Part shown: piece by piece, positions 16,552 through 25,308 of the stretch
How the letters are laid out: each line of letters starts with the position of its first letter
Numbering within the stretch: position 1 is the stretch's first letter
DNA from: Candidatus Poribacteria bacterium
Lineage (GTDB): Bacteria; Poribacteria; WGA-4E; WGA-3G
Assembly: GCA_028824685.1 (NCBI GenBank)
Contig: JAPPCZ010000007.1
Span: 1-64,000, forward strand
DNA length: 64,000 nt
Direction of reading: 5' to 3'
Made by a program: the position numbers and the translations under genes
Notes under the pieces: generated by a model
What the model saw: only the letters and a program-made list of their open reading frames with translations
Told to the model about the DNA's origin: nothing
Databases searched by the model: none

Positions 16552-18000
16552 TTATAAATAAGGATAGGTGGTATCGGGTTGATAGTCTGGCAGCAAAGCG
16601 TTATGGGGTTTCCCTGCTATGAGGTTTGTGCCATCAGTAAAGGCTTCAGGGCGGTCACGGAGAAACTCAATCAGACGATTCCGCCAAGGCTTTAAGCGGG
16701 TTTCAGCGTCACTTTCACTTGCCAAATCAATTGTCTCGTGTGGATCATCCTGCAGATTGAAAAGATGTTCTCTGCTGGTTTGAGAATACCAGATATACTT
16801 GTGGTGTCCGTCAGTCACATAGTGGTTGCCGTGTTTGTAATTATAGCAACCGGAGTGCTCTCCGTGTAGACAGTCCCGCACTCGGTCGGTATCGCCACGC
16901 ATAATGGGGAGTAGGCTTTTTCCGGTACAGGTGCTGGGAATCTCAATCTTTGCTGCATCAAGAATAGTGGGCATGATGTCTTGCAGACCGACAGGACTAT
17001 TGCAAACAGATTCTTTTGGATACCCCCATTTTGCTGGTGCGCGCATAAGGAAAGGCACTCGTGCAGAGGCTTCGTAAGGGAAGGTTTTACGGAACATGTT
17101 GTGATCGCCCAACATTTCACCGTGGTCAGATGTGAAAATAACGAGACAGTCATTCAGACTACCTGCATTTTGAAGCAGCCTGCCAATCTGATCGTCAATA
17201 AAATTAATCATCCCATAATAGGCGGCACGTGCACATTGCATATCGTGTTCGTCAAGGTTTATCTCCCAAGCATTTGGATTTAACCCTTTCTGAGCACCGT
17301 CAAATTCAGGTGCCCAATCGCCGACCACAGGTGGCGGAAGTTCTCGTTGGATGTAGCGTTGGTAATAGTGGAGCGGTGGTGTCAATGGCGGATGTGGGTC
17401 TATAAAGGAGATATTGAGAAAATACGGCACAGACGGATCACGTTTTCGTAGGAATTTGAGGGCGCGGTCGACACACCAGAAGGTATGCATCTGCTCTTCG
17501 GGCAGGTGATGTGGTCGTCCAACCCATCCGTTAGCAGAGACACCGTGTGCCATACCCGGATCATAATCGTTGCGGCGGTGGGACTGCTGCAACCATTCGA
17601 CATAATCGTTGTTAGCAGTTCCATGCGTAGCATCGGACAACTGGAGATGATCGAAACCGTATCGTTTACGCGGTGGAGACAGGTGCAGCTTGCCGATCAT
17701 CTCTGTCTGGTAACCGGCAGCAGACAATTCGCCAGCCAGTGTATGGGGCGGATCCCATTGTGCTCCTGTATATCCAACCATTCCGTTGGCTGCTGGTGCG
17801 GTGCCGGTCATTATACCACGTCGGGCAGGAATACAACTCGGACATTCAGCGTACCCGCGGCGGAAGTGTGTGCCACTGCGACCAATCCAGTCCAAGTTCG
17901 GTGTTTGCAAGCAGTCGGGACCGTCAGGATCAATACCGAGACAGTCGCCGCGTTGTTGGTCGGTGGTGATTAAAAGGATATTTGGTTGACCGTTAGGCAT
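16552..18000 (-). CDS. Type I sulfatase (Cys-type)
   Basis: A 482-residue sulfatase. The formylglycine motif is C-I-P-A-R in YAECPSCIPARRGIMTGTAP (about residue 56), and metal ligands are seen in LLITTDQQRGD and FTSDHGEMLGDHNMF. No signal peptide is apparent. It is clearly a different subfamily from the sulfatases at 11808-13268 and 23860-25308. It lies 68 bases upstream of the selenocysteine radical SAM gene on the same strand and may be co-transcribed with it. That radical SAM protein lacks the SPASM layout expected of an anaerobic sulfatase maturase, so it should not be assumed to mature this enzyme. Confidence 0.93.
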   Translation of the reverse strand: MPNGQPNILLITTDQQRGDCLGIDPDGPDCLQTPNLDWIGRSGTHFRRGYAECPSCIPARRGIMTGTAPAANGMVGYTGAQWDPPHTLAGELSAAGYQTEMIGKLHLSPPRKRYGFDHLQLSDATHGTANNDYVEWLQQSHRRNDYDPGMAHGVSANGWVGRPHHLPEEQMHTFWCVDRALKFLRKRDPSVPYFLNISFIDPHPPLTPPLHYYQRYIQRELPPPVVGDWAPEFDGAQKGLNPNAWEINLDEHDMQCARAAYYGMINFIDDQIGRLLQNAGSLNDCLVIFTSDHGEMLGDHNMFRKTFPYEASARVPFLMRAPAKWGYPKESVCNSPVGLQDIMPTILDAAKIEIPSTCTGKSLLPIMRGDTDRVRDCLHGEHSGCYNYKHGNHYVTDGHHKYIWYSQTSREHLFNLQDDPHETIDLASESDAETRLKPWRNRLIEFLRDRPEAFTDGTNLIAGKPHNALLPDYQPDTTYPYL

Positions 18001-18093
18001 TTGGGATTCAAACTTTGAACATTATTTATGGTTTTTTGTACCCACCATTGCTACCGTTTGAACTAAATATTTCAAGTTAACAAATTTCCAAAA

Positions 18094-18570
18094 TTATACA
18101 GATTCTCTCTGAATCCATTTTATATGAAAGGGAGCAAGGAGTTTCAAAGCATCTTTCAGTTTATTTTCAACTGATTCTCTCTCGGTACTACGATATTCTA
18201 TGTCAAATCCGTCTTCGTATGTAATTGTGACTTCGTTCACTCCTGTGACACTTACATCTGCATTCCTTATAAGATCATTACCTTTACATTCTTGTTTTAT
18301 TTCATACCACAAATCAGAAAGGAGTATTATGCTGTTAACATCCCAGGTAGGTTTCTCTGTATCAAGGGATTTGAATAGGTGATAGAGAGCGTAATCTGCA
18401 TCTTCTCTTTTGGAAAACCTTGCTATGACAAGTCTATCATAAGGTTCAACAGCATAAAACTCAGGCTTTGAAAAAGCACAGAGGAAGTAAGAGTTCTGAT
18501 CTGGATACACATTAATTCGAGGATAGTGGGCAAGATTTATTACCCCATCTTGTATAGTCTTGACGTACAT
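18094..18570 (-). CDS. Hypothetical protein, 158 residues
   Basis: Not recognised. It is a soluble alpha/beta protein with no signal peptide. Its middle (RLVIARFSKREDADYALYHLF) reads like an amphipathic helix after a strand, and its C-terminal half has a strand pair (EVTITYEDGFDIEYRS) before a final helix. GAGGTG eight bases before the ATG supports the start and the gene. It stands between the second sulfatase and a decayed transposase, all within AT-rich DNA, which is a setting common for acquired genes. Confidence 0.65.
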   Translation of the reverse strand: MYVKTIQDGVINLAHYPRINVYPDQNSYFLCAFSKPEFYAVEPYDRLVIARFSKREDADYALYHLFKSLDTEKPTWDVNSIILLSDLWYEIKQECKGNDLIRNADVSVTGVNEVTITYEDGFDIEYRSTERESVENKLKDALKLLAPFHIKWIQRESV

Positions 18571-18758
18571 GGTTATTCACCTCATGAGAATAAAAGTTAA
18601 TTTACGGAAAAGAGGTACTGAGAGTGGACATAATATCAGAACTCATATTGAGTAAATCATAAGGATATTGTAAAATACGGAATACAAGAGTTTATTTATG
18701 CCCCATTTTTCCTCTTCATATATTTATCACTTTTGAAAGGTGTTGTTATGGCAGATAG

Positions 18759-19589
18759 GTAGAAAAATCCCTAAGATACAATGGTATTTCTAAGCAAGTT
18801 TTGCGTAAGGATTTTAATCGTTTTATCAAACCGCATCTAAAGAAACGCATAAAAGGTCCTAAACCGAAATTTTCTTTCTATAAGATATTCAACTATATCC
18901 TCAATGTTTTACATACTGGTATTCAATGGAACCAACTCCGAACACGGCGTAATGAACTCCATTGGTCTAACGTCTATAAATGGCATAATCGGTGGCACTT
19001 CAGTTCTTATGAGAAACTATTTGAAGCATCTGTCATACATCTTCAGGATACCGACCAACTTGACAGCCACTCAACTTCATGGGGATGGGTCAAATACCGT
19101 CGTAAAAAAGGGGAGACAGCATCGGTTATTGTGAACACAAACATCAGAAAGGTGGAAAAGAGTTGATCATCACTGACAATCAAGGCTTCATCATTGGTCC
19201 AATCACTGTCAAACCAGTCAACGAACACAATACAACGATTTTGCCTGAAGCCTTCATCGATCTCATCACCTTTAGTCATCTGATTGGCATGGAATTAAGC
19301 GGTTCTGCCTAACACTGGATTCTGGTTTTGACGCTAAAGCAAATCATAAACTTATTTTAAAGAACATGGGTTGCTGCCGGTGATCAACCCGAACAAACGG
19401 AATGCAAAAGAACCAATCGTTATTGCTCGGATGTTCCGTTGGTTTAATAAAAAAATCTACAAAGACCGATACAAAGTGGAACGAACTTTCGGAAGGACAA
19501 CACATTCAATTCAAGAGTCTTCTTTACCCTTCTATCAATTTATCAATTGTGTTGACTATTATCTCTACCACTTCTTTTATTCTGTATGA
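18759..19589 (+). pseudogene. Decayed IS5-superfamily transposase
   Basis: The N-terminal part (YNGISKQVLRKDFNRFIKPH and FNYILNVLHTGIQWNQLR, near 18777-18960) is the DUF4096-like start of an IS5/IS4-type DDE transposase. Continuation is found in other frames: LIITDNQGFIIGPITVKPVN (about 19160-19230) and INPNKRNAKEPIVI...DRYKVERTFGRT (about 19385-19500). No ATG start, at least two frameshifts and internal stops show it is dead. I could not find terminal inverted repeats, so the element's edges are unknown. Confidence 0.8.
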
Positions 19590-19839
19590 ATGAGCCAATT
19601 GCATATGGAATTGTCCATACAATTGCTATCTTGATAAATCCAAGTAACAAGTCATCTCGTGTTGCGATAAAAGAACATATAGAAAACACAATACCGATAA
19701 TAAGCAAGACAATTCTGAGTTTACGATGTTTTGTAGCAAATCCAAATGTATTCACTATAAAGGCTGTGATAGTGCACATATTGTTCAGGAATGATGATCC
19801 ATCCCTACCTCCTAAAACAATTAAAGTTGTTGAAGTCAT
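19543..19839 (-). CDS. Hypothetical small membrane protein
   Basis: A 98-residue frame with three hydrophobic stretches, including LRIVLLIIGIVFSICSFIA and GFIKIAIVWTIPYAIGSFI, separated by charged turns, as expected of a true membrane protein. Its last codons lie over the end of the transposase relic on the other strand, so its C-terminus (KRSGRDNSQHN) may come from the insertion. No clear ribosome-binding site is seen. The opposite frame at 19586-19918 is the weaker candidate. Confidence 0.4.
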   Translation of the reverse strand: MTSTTLIVLGGRDGSSFLNNMCTITAFIVNTFGFATKHRKLRIVLLIIGIVFSICSFIATRDDLLLGFIKIAIVWTIPYAIGSFIQNKRSGRDNSQHN

Positions 19840-19923
19840 TTGCGGTATTCTTTATTTTCCCAAAGTCTACCACTGTTATGTATGTAAATCAACTTGCAAA
19901 AGAGGCAGAACTGAATAATCCCT

Positions 19924-20265
19924 TCAAAACACAGAAACGTTACGCGTCATCTTCTTCAGACTCAGTATTTCCTCAGCATCAGTATTATCATTCTCATCCT
20001 CATCAACAGCTGGCACAGGATACAATCCAAGATTGACGGGACCTCGTTTCTTAATGCGTCCCAACAATCCTTGTGATTGAACGATACTGATTTTGTCTTT
20101 CAGCCGACCAAACGACTCCACGAGTTCTTCAAACTTTTGCTTGAACTTATCTCGTTGTGTAATCGCAACATTGTGAGTGTCATCAAGTGTAGTGTTCTCT
20201 TCTTGTAAATTAGCAACTTGTGTCCGTTCAGATTCAATATCTACCAAATACGAGTTCTCACACAA
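19924..20265 (-). CDS. Hypothetical coiled-coil protein downstream of the SDH proteinase
   Basis: About 113 residues from a TTG at 20265. It has a heptad-rich helix (DIESERTQVANLQEENTTL, then QRDKFKQKFEELVESFGRLK), a basic hinge (GRIKKRGPVN) and an acidic tail (DEDENDNTDAEE). The start is uncertain: the open frame continues upstream as PLFRDALCENSYL into the end of the proteinase gene, which stops only 22 bases before, so translational coupling is likely. It would be the third gene of an operon with 21156-21395 and 20288-21193. Confidence 0.55.
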   Translation of the reverse strand: MCENSYLVDIESERTQVANLQEENTTLDDTHNVAITQRDKFKQKFEELVESFGRLKDKISIVQSQGLLGRIKKRGPVNLGLYPVPAVDEDENDNTDAEEILSLKKMTRNVSVF

Positions 20266-20287
20266 AGCATCACGGAAAAGTGGGTAG

Positions 20288-21193
20288 TTACGGCGGTGCC
20301 AACTGCATAAATGCTTTTCCAGTGTGGTTTTCTATGATTTTGAAAACTCGCGAACCTGCCAAGGTGTGTATACAAGCATGATGAACTGAGAGAACTGCAT
20401 CTTGCAACTCAGGGTCATCTTCTAAAAAACGGATCTTTAATCCAATTCCTAGGCAATCTTCCGGGGTTATATGACGATCATGAGATTTAAAAAACTCGTA
20501 ATTTACGAGTCTGTTTGCAATGTGACTGCCTTTTGCTTCGGCATCATCTTCATTTTCAAACATACCTGTGCTAAGCCAGTCTTTCACCATATCCTCAACC
20601 ATTTTGAGTGCTTTTTCGCAGCGTCCGATGAAAGCTGGTTGATATTTACTGAGAATTGGTTGCCACACAAGAAAATTGTCTGGGTTCGCCTTGATTTCAT
20701 CACTTGCACGCTTAAATTCCTGAACGACTCCTTGTGCGGGGATGCTCCCAATTTGTGGATCAATGGGACCAAGACTGGAATGTTTTCCCATGTAAATCTC
20801 TTTACATCCACAAGCGATCACTGTTCCGCCAGACATTGCAAGTTGTGGAACAAAAGCTCTAATATTTATGCCGAATACTGAACGAAGATAGTCAACAAGA
20901 GATTCAGTAGCACCAGTTTCTCCGCCAGGGGTATGCAGAATAAGATCCAATCCTTTAGTATGATCAAGTTCGTGCAAAGCGGTCATAAATCCGTTTTTAT
21001 CTTCATCGTTTATCTCAGTTCCTTTTATACCGGGCTTCTGCAACCAACCTGAATAGTAAGTTATTACATTCCGATCAGTTAATTCGTGAAGCTCTTTCAA
21101 ATAACGCCTCCGCACAACGTCAAGTGCTCCAACCGATAGTATATTAGCTTCAACATTACTTATTTCGCCTGATATTTGATTCCAGTCGGGCAT
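20288..21193 (-). CDS. SDH-family (ClpP-class) serine proteinase
   Basis: A 301-residue protein of the serine dehydrogenase proteinase family (PF01972), which has the ClpP/crotonase fold. The oxyanion region is LILHTPGGETGATESLVDYL, the nucleophile Ser lies in LAMSGGTVIACGCKEIYM, and the expected HSSLGPIDPQIG follows. There is no signal peptide, and unlike SppA relatives no membrane helix, so the enzyme is cytoplasmic. The start at 21193 is preferred (GGAGA ten bases upstream) over the ATG at 21229. It overlaps the end of a small coiled-coil gene upstream and is followed by another coiled-coil gene, suggesting a three-part complex (inference). Confidence 0.85.
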   Translation of the reverse strand: MPDWNQISGEISNVEANILSVGALDVVRRRYLKELHELTDRNVITYYSGWLQKPGIKGTEINDEDKNGFMTALHELDHTKGLDLILHTPGGETGATESLVDYLRSVFGINIRAFVPQLAMSGGTVIACGCKEIYMGKHSSLGPIDPQIGSIPAQGVVQEFKRASDEIKANPDNFLVWQPILSKYQPAFIGRCEKALKMVEDMVKDWLSTGMFENEDDAEAKGSHIANRLVNYEFFKSHDRHITPEDCLGIGLKIRFLEDDPELQDAVLSVHHACIHTLAGSRVFKIIENHTGKAFMQLAPP

Positions 21194-21395
21194 TTTTAAG
21201 TTCTCCACGCGGGACAGATGAATCCCCATATTGAGAGAAAGGTTGTTTTTTTTGAGGTTCTTGAGGTAGAGCTGCTAAAGCTGCAAAATACTTTTGGTAT
21301 TTCTCAGTTTTTTTCTCTAAAGTGCGAAAAAACGTCTCAATTTCCTCAAGCCGTTCCTTTTCTTTTTCCTCAAGTATGTTTCTTTCCTGTTTCAT
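21156..21395 (-). CDS. Small charged coiled-coil protein, first gene of the SDH operon
   Basis: A 79-residue protein, very rich in Glu and Lys, with one long helix (residues 3-40: ILEEKEKERLEEIETFFRTL). A perfect AAGGAGG lies six bases upstream of the ATG, and a promoter is visible at 21422-21451, so the gene is well supported despite its size. Its end overlaps the start of the SDH proteinase by 38 bases in another frame. It could be an adaptor or inhibitor of the proteinase, but nothing proves this. Confidence 0.7.
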   Translation of the reverse strand: MKQERNILEEKEKERLEEIETFFRTLEKKTEKYQKYFAALAALPQEPQKKQPFSQYGDSSVPRGELKNARLESNIRRNK

Positions 21396-21421
21396 GTTTA
21401 CCTCCTTACTTTATTAGATAT

Positions 21422-21451
21422 ATAATAACATTTCATGCACGAAAAAGTCAA
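21422..21451 (-). promoter_or_regulatory. Predicted promoter of the SDH proteinase operon
   Basis: On the minus strand TTGACT (21451-21446), an 18-base spacer and TATTAT (21427-21422). The transcript would start near 21415, about 20 bases before the first gene of the operon. Confidence 0.55.
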
Positions 21452-22232
21452 ATAAAATACATTTACATTTGCAACTATGAACCTTGTCTTCCACCAATGT
21501 GCTAAAGAGAAGGTTTCACACTGTGCTATACCTATTGCCCTACGAGTAAAAGTGAAATTTAGCACGGAAATGAACAAATTTGCCTTCAGTTGATAACTAT
21601 AGTTGTCGCTACGCTCTACACGACCTATGCCTTCAATTATGTATGTTCTGTGGATATTTGGTTATATTGACACCGCTGTTTTATTATGTAATAATTATAT
21701 TAACATAAATACATGAGTTTGTCAAGTAAATCTCAAATAATGATTAGTGGTAGAACTCTACGCATCCAAAGCAATATAATTCAACAACTCCCTAATTGCC
21801 TATACTGAAAGCCTCCGCAAAAACATTATGCGTAATTCGTTCAACAACTGCATCCCCACCAGCTAATCCGTGCGTAAAACATTTCACCAAATACAACTTG
21901 ATCTTCTGGACAAAGACATATCTTGTCTACTCTCAGGGAGCATTTTATGAATAAATACCAACAACACACTGATAAACATTGAAATCTAAAGAATTTTGAT
22001 AAATATCAGATGTTAAGATAATGTGTACAGACCCTAAAAACACAAAACACAAAACACCCTGTCATTGATGCTACGTTAGCAATAGCGTGAGTTTATCACA
22101 ATATTAGACCTACGTCAATCTATTTCCAGCGAAGCGGCCCGGTTTTCCTTGCAATTTTCTCCTATTTCTGATAAATTAAGCGTAAGCAATAATGCAGTTT
22201 TGATATAAAATTCTCAACTTAGGTACAAGTAA
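21452..22232. other. AT-rich gap of about 780 bases, no gene seen
   Basis: No frame with gene-like composition, no tRNA and no tandem repeat is visible. At 21604-21632 it holds the complement of a short motif (GTAGAGCGwAGCGACA) that also occurs at 25330-25344 and 25793-25806 around the composite repeat, so the gap may include a decayed copy of that element. Confidence 0.4.
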
Positions 22233-23867
22233 ATGCCTACACGAAAAAATACCTTTTTTATATTTTTTATTTCTTGTTATATTATTGGCATTGGAACAGT
22301 TTTTGCTGAACCCATCGATTCAGGAACGTATTGGTTTATGGTTGATACTACCCCTGATACCGATGCACGGGCACTGTTTAAAGCACTGGACAAACTTTTA
22401 AAAGAAAAGGGAAAGGTATCTCAGGAGCATATTCACAGTCTTGCAGGGGATCAAGCAACTAAAGATGAAATACAGATTGCTCTGGCTGATATCGGGCACG
22501 CGCGTGGAAAAATAGATACCTTTATCTTTCTCTATCACGGTGCAGTTTCCAAACCGCGTGGTGGGAACGCAATGCACCTTTCAACACAGTCGGAAGAGAC
22601 TATACAGGATTCTGTTCTGAATCAATGGCTGCAAGGAACAGGTGCGGATCGTAGGCTTGTAATCATTGATGGTTACGCAAACGATGACAGTCTGACTATC
22701 TACTATGCCAACAGAGAAACGCTTGGCACTGCGGCACTAAACGTCATCCAACCGCCTGATGCGGTAGGTAAGAATGCCTTTCTTCAGGCACTGATTGATG
22801 CCTTGTCTGAAGAAAAAATAGACACAGATTATAACAGACACATCAGTATTATTGAAATATATCAGCATTTACAGACAAACAGTGCTTTTGAACAAGCAAT
22901 TTTTGCACCCACCGGGGACGTTGAAGAAACGGTAATGAAACTCAGTCCTGCCATTAATGTCACTTCGTTTCCAGAGGGTGCACAGATTTTACTAAACGAA
23001 AAAGAAAGTGGATTGACCCCAATACTTTTCACAGAGAACTTACAACAAGGCAGCTACACTGTTTCTGTGAGAAAAGCGGGCTATAATAGTCCAGAGGCTA
23101 AAACCGATGAATTGAAGTTAAAACAAGGCGAAGTTATCAATTTTGCATGGGCGCTCAAACCGATTTCAGTTTTCGGGACTGTTTCCGGTCCTTCCGATGT
23201 TTCGGTTGTTGGTGCACAGGTTTCAATTGATGGCACTGAATACGTGGCACTCGTTGAAGAAGACGGTGCCTATTCATTTCAAGACTGGCAAGCGTCGAAA
23301 ATGTTAACGCCAGGAACGGATTATACACTTTACGCAAAGCAAGGGGACCTCTATCACGGTTCAGCAACCTTTACGTTCGACGGTTATGCTGCAATAGAGC
23401 AATCGATTGAATTAGTCAAAAAGACATGGTTTGAAATTGCAGAACTTGAATTTAGCCGAAATGACCATCAAAAAGCGGTTAATGCTTTCCAAAACGGAAT
23501 TGAGTTAACGACAGATTTTCCACCAATGTCGGAAGACTTAACAGTTTTGTTGTTTACGACCTTCGCCGATGCTATTGAGCGTTCCCAGGTTCAAGATGTA
23601 AATTATTATGTCGCCACGGCAAAATTAGCCGAAGCATACCAGCAACCGGAACTTATCAAAAAGTATTGGAAACTCGTGAAATTGAAAGCAGAAAAAGGCA
23701 CTTCTGCTGCGAAATTAGCTGGGCAGCGTCTGTGGCGACTTAACCCTTGGCGTAATATTCTCAATATCGGCATAGCCTGTCTGTTAGTTATTGTAATTGC
23801 CTCTGGTATATGGACATTTTACCGATACCAAAAGTCTAAACAAACAGAGACAGAAGTAGATGCGTGA
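22233..23867 (+). CDS. Membrane-anchored pseudo-caspase with PEGA domain
   Basis: A 544-residue exported protein: signal peptide (1-26), a caspase-like domain (about 30-235), a PEGA domain (about 240-310: NVTSFPEGAQILLNEKESG), a carboxypeptidase-regulatory-like beta sandwich (about 315-390), a helical region (about 395-505) and a C-terminal membrane helix (about 509-531) with a short basic tail. In the caspase-like part, His102-Gly103 (FIFLYHGAV) is kept, but the place of the nucleophile reads VIIDGYAND: Tyr148 stands where D-x-C is expected. It is therefore probably an inactive peptidase used for binding. Its last 8 bases overlap the start of a sulfatase gene, so the two are translationally coupled. 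Confidence 0.75.
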   Translation: MPTRKNTFFIFFISCYIIGIGTVFAEPIDSGTYWFMVDTTPDTDARALFKALDKLLKEKGKVSQEHIHSLAGDQATKDEIQIALADIGHARGKIDTFIFLYHGAVSKPRGGNAMHLSTQSEETIQDSVLNQWLQGTGADRRLVIIDGYANDDSLTIYYANRETLGTAALNVIQPPDAVGKNAFLQALIDALSEEKIDTDYNRHISIIEIYQHLQTNSAFEQAIFAPTGDVEETVMKLSPAINVTSFPEGAQILLNEKESGLTPILFTENLQQGSYTVSVRKAGYNSPEAKTDELKLKQGEVINFAWALKPISVFGTVSGPSDVSVVGAQVSIDGTEYVALVEEDGAYSFQDWQASKMLTPGTDYTLYAKQGDLYHGSATFTFDGYAAIEQSIELVKKTWFEIAELEFSRNDHQKAVNAFQNGIELTTDFPPMSEDLTVLLFTTFADAIERSQVQDVNYYVATAKLAEAYQQPELIKKYWKLVKLKAEKGTSAAKLAGQRLWRLNPWRNILNIGIACLLVIVIASGIWTFYRYQKSKQTETEVDA

Positions 23868-25308
23868 AAACCCTCCTAATATACTCTGGATATGTAGTGA
23901 CCAGCAACGATTTGACACCTTAGGTTGCTACGGTAATCCTTATGTCCAAACACCGAATTTAGATAATCTTGCGCGGGAAGGTGTGCTTTTTGAATACGCT
24001 TTCTCACAAAGTCCAGTTTGTACACCGAGCAGAGCAAGTTTTCTGACTGGACGCTACCCGCGTACAACACGATGCCGGCAAAATGGACAGGCAATCCCAC
24101 CCGATGAAGTGCTTGTAACAAAACTGCTTCAAGATGCTGGCTACGTGAGTGGATTGGCAGGTAAACTCCACCTTGCACCGTGCAACCCACGCGTTTGCAA
24201 GGGAACAGAACAACGAATTGATGATGGCTATGACCAGTTCTTTTGGTCGCACGATCCGGCTGATGCCTGGCCCACACATGATTATATTCAATGGCTTTCA
24301 GATAAAGGATTGCGCCGAGACAGCGCACCTTTTGCCGACTCGAAATATGTCCGCGTAATTCCATCAGAGGAACATAGTCAAACAACATGGAGTATTGAAC
24401 GGGCGATGTCGTTTATCAGCAATGCGTCACGATTTAAGCAACCGTGGCTTTTCTCTGTGAATATGTTTGACCCACACCATGCGTTTGATCCACCGGTAGC
24501 AGCATTAGAACGATACCGAGATATGTTAGACGATATCCCATTACCGAACTATGTTGAAGGTGAACTTGACGATAAACCGATTTGGCAACAGATTGACTAC
24601 AGTGGTGCTTATGGTGGAAAATCGGGGTATCCTTACCAAGAAATGAGCGAATCAGATCACCGTTGGGTAACCGCTGCGTATTGGGCGATGATAGACGTTA
24701 TAGACGCACAAGTCGGGCGATTGCTTGATTTTTTAGAAGAAACAAGACAGAGAGAAAACACTATTGTAATCTTCACCTCCGACCACGGGGAAATGCTTGG
24801 CGACCACGGTATCTACCTGAAGGGGCCTTATTTTTATGAACCTGCTATCCGTGTGCCGCTGATTATCTCAGGACCGGGAATGCTGAACAATGGGGAACGT
24901 TCGAACGCTCTCGTGGAATTGGTAGACCTTGCACCGACACTTTTGGAAGCAAGCAATTTGAAACGTTACTCTGGCATGCAAGGGCAAAGTCTGCTGCCCA
25001 TGCTAACAGGTGAAAAAAGTCTGGATTCGCATCGTGATGATGTCTACTGTGAGTATTACAACGCGATGGGATGGCATCGTGAACCTGCTGCGAATGCAAC
25101 GATGGTACGAAGCGAAAGGTATAAGTTAGTCGTTGCTCACGGGACAGATGGCGGTGAACTTTATGACTTGGAAAATGATCCAAAAGAGACACACAATCTC
25201 TGGGACCATTCGGATTACACAGACGTTAAACTTCAGATGCAGGAACGTCTTATTCATCGGATGGCATGGACGGTGGATCCGCTACCTGAACGGCAAGCAC
25301 CGTGGTAA
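23860..25308 (+). CDS. Type I sulfatase (Cys-type)
   Basis: A 482-residue sulfatase with the C-T-P-S-R formylglycine motif in SQSPVCTPSRASFLTGRYP, N-terminal metal ligands in WICSDQQRFDTLG and the distal site FTSDHGEMLGDHGIY. No signal peptide is seen. The start codon lies inside the end of the pseudo-caspase gene (ATG at 23860, TGA at 23865), so expression is coupled to that membrane protein. It is most like the sulfatase at 11808-13268. Its last codons and stop (AAGCACCGTGGTAA) are also found 529 bases downstream at 25824-25837, without the rest of the gene, on the far side of a composite repeat. Confidence 0.93.
   Translation: MRENPPNILWICSDQQRFDTLGCYGNPYVQTPNLDNLAREGVLFEYAFSQSPVCTPSRASFLTGRYPRTTRCRQNGQAIPPDEVLVTKLLQDAGYVSGLAGKLHLAPCNPRVCKGTEQRIDDGYDQFFWSHDPADAWPTHDYIQWLSDKGLRRDSAPFADSKYVRVIPSEEHSQTTWSIERAMSFISNASRFKQPWLFSVNMFDPHHAFDPPVAALERYRDMLDDIPLPNYVEGELDDKPIWQQIDYSGAYGGKSGYPYQEMSESDHRWVTAAYWAMIDVIDAQVGRLLDFLEETRQRENTIVIFTSDHGEMLGDHGIYLKGPYFYEPAIRVPLIISGPGMLNNGERSNALVELVDLAPTLLEASNLKRYSGMQGQSLLPMLTGEKSLDSHRDDVYCEYYNAMGWHREPAANATMVRSERYKLVVAHGTDGGELYDLENDPKETHNLWDHSDYTDVKLQMQERLIHRMAWTVDPLPERQAPW

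Noticed and set aside
15119..18000. Radical SAM protein as the anaerobic sulfatase maturase of the neighbouring sulfatase
   Set aside because: It has a B12-type N-terminal domain and CUAEP tail and lacks the SPASM cysteine layout expected of anSME, so its place beside the sulfatase is not enough.
19586..19918. Plus-strand frame of 110 codons antisense to the small membrane protein
   Set aside because: Its composition is less protein-like than the minus-strand frame with three clean hydrophobic segments; both remain uncertain and only the better one is listed.
21452..22232. Hidden tRNA or small RNA in the long AT-rich gap
   Set aside because: No GTTCGAATC-like T-arm, no cloverleaf and no clear terminator hairpin was found by eye; a covariance-model search would be needed to say more.
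24149..24358. Small frames overlapping the sulfatase genes on both strands
   Set aside because: All lie inside well-supported sulfatase coding regions, with no ribosome-binding site and no recognisable pattern.
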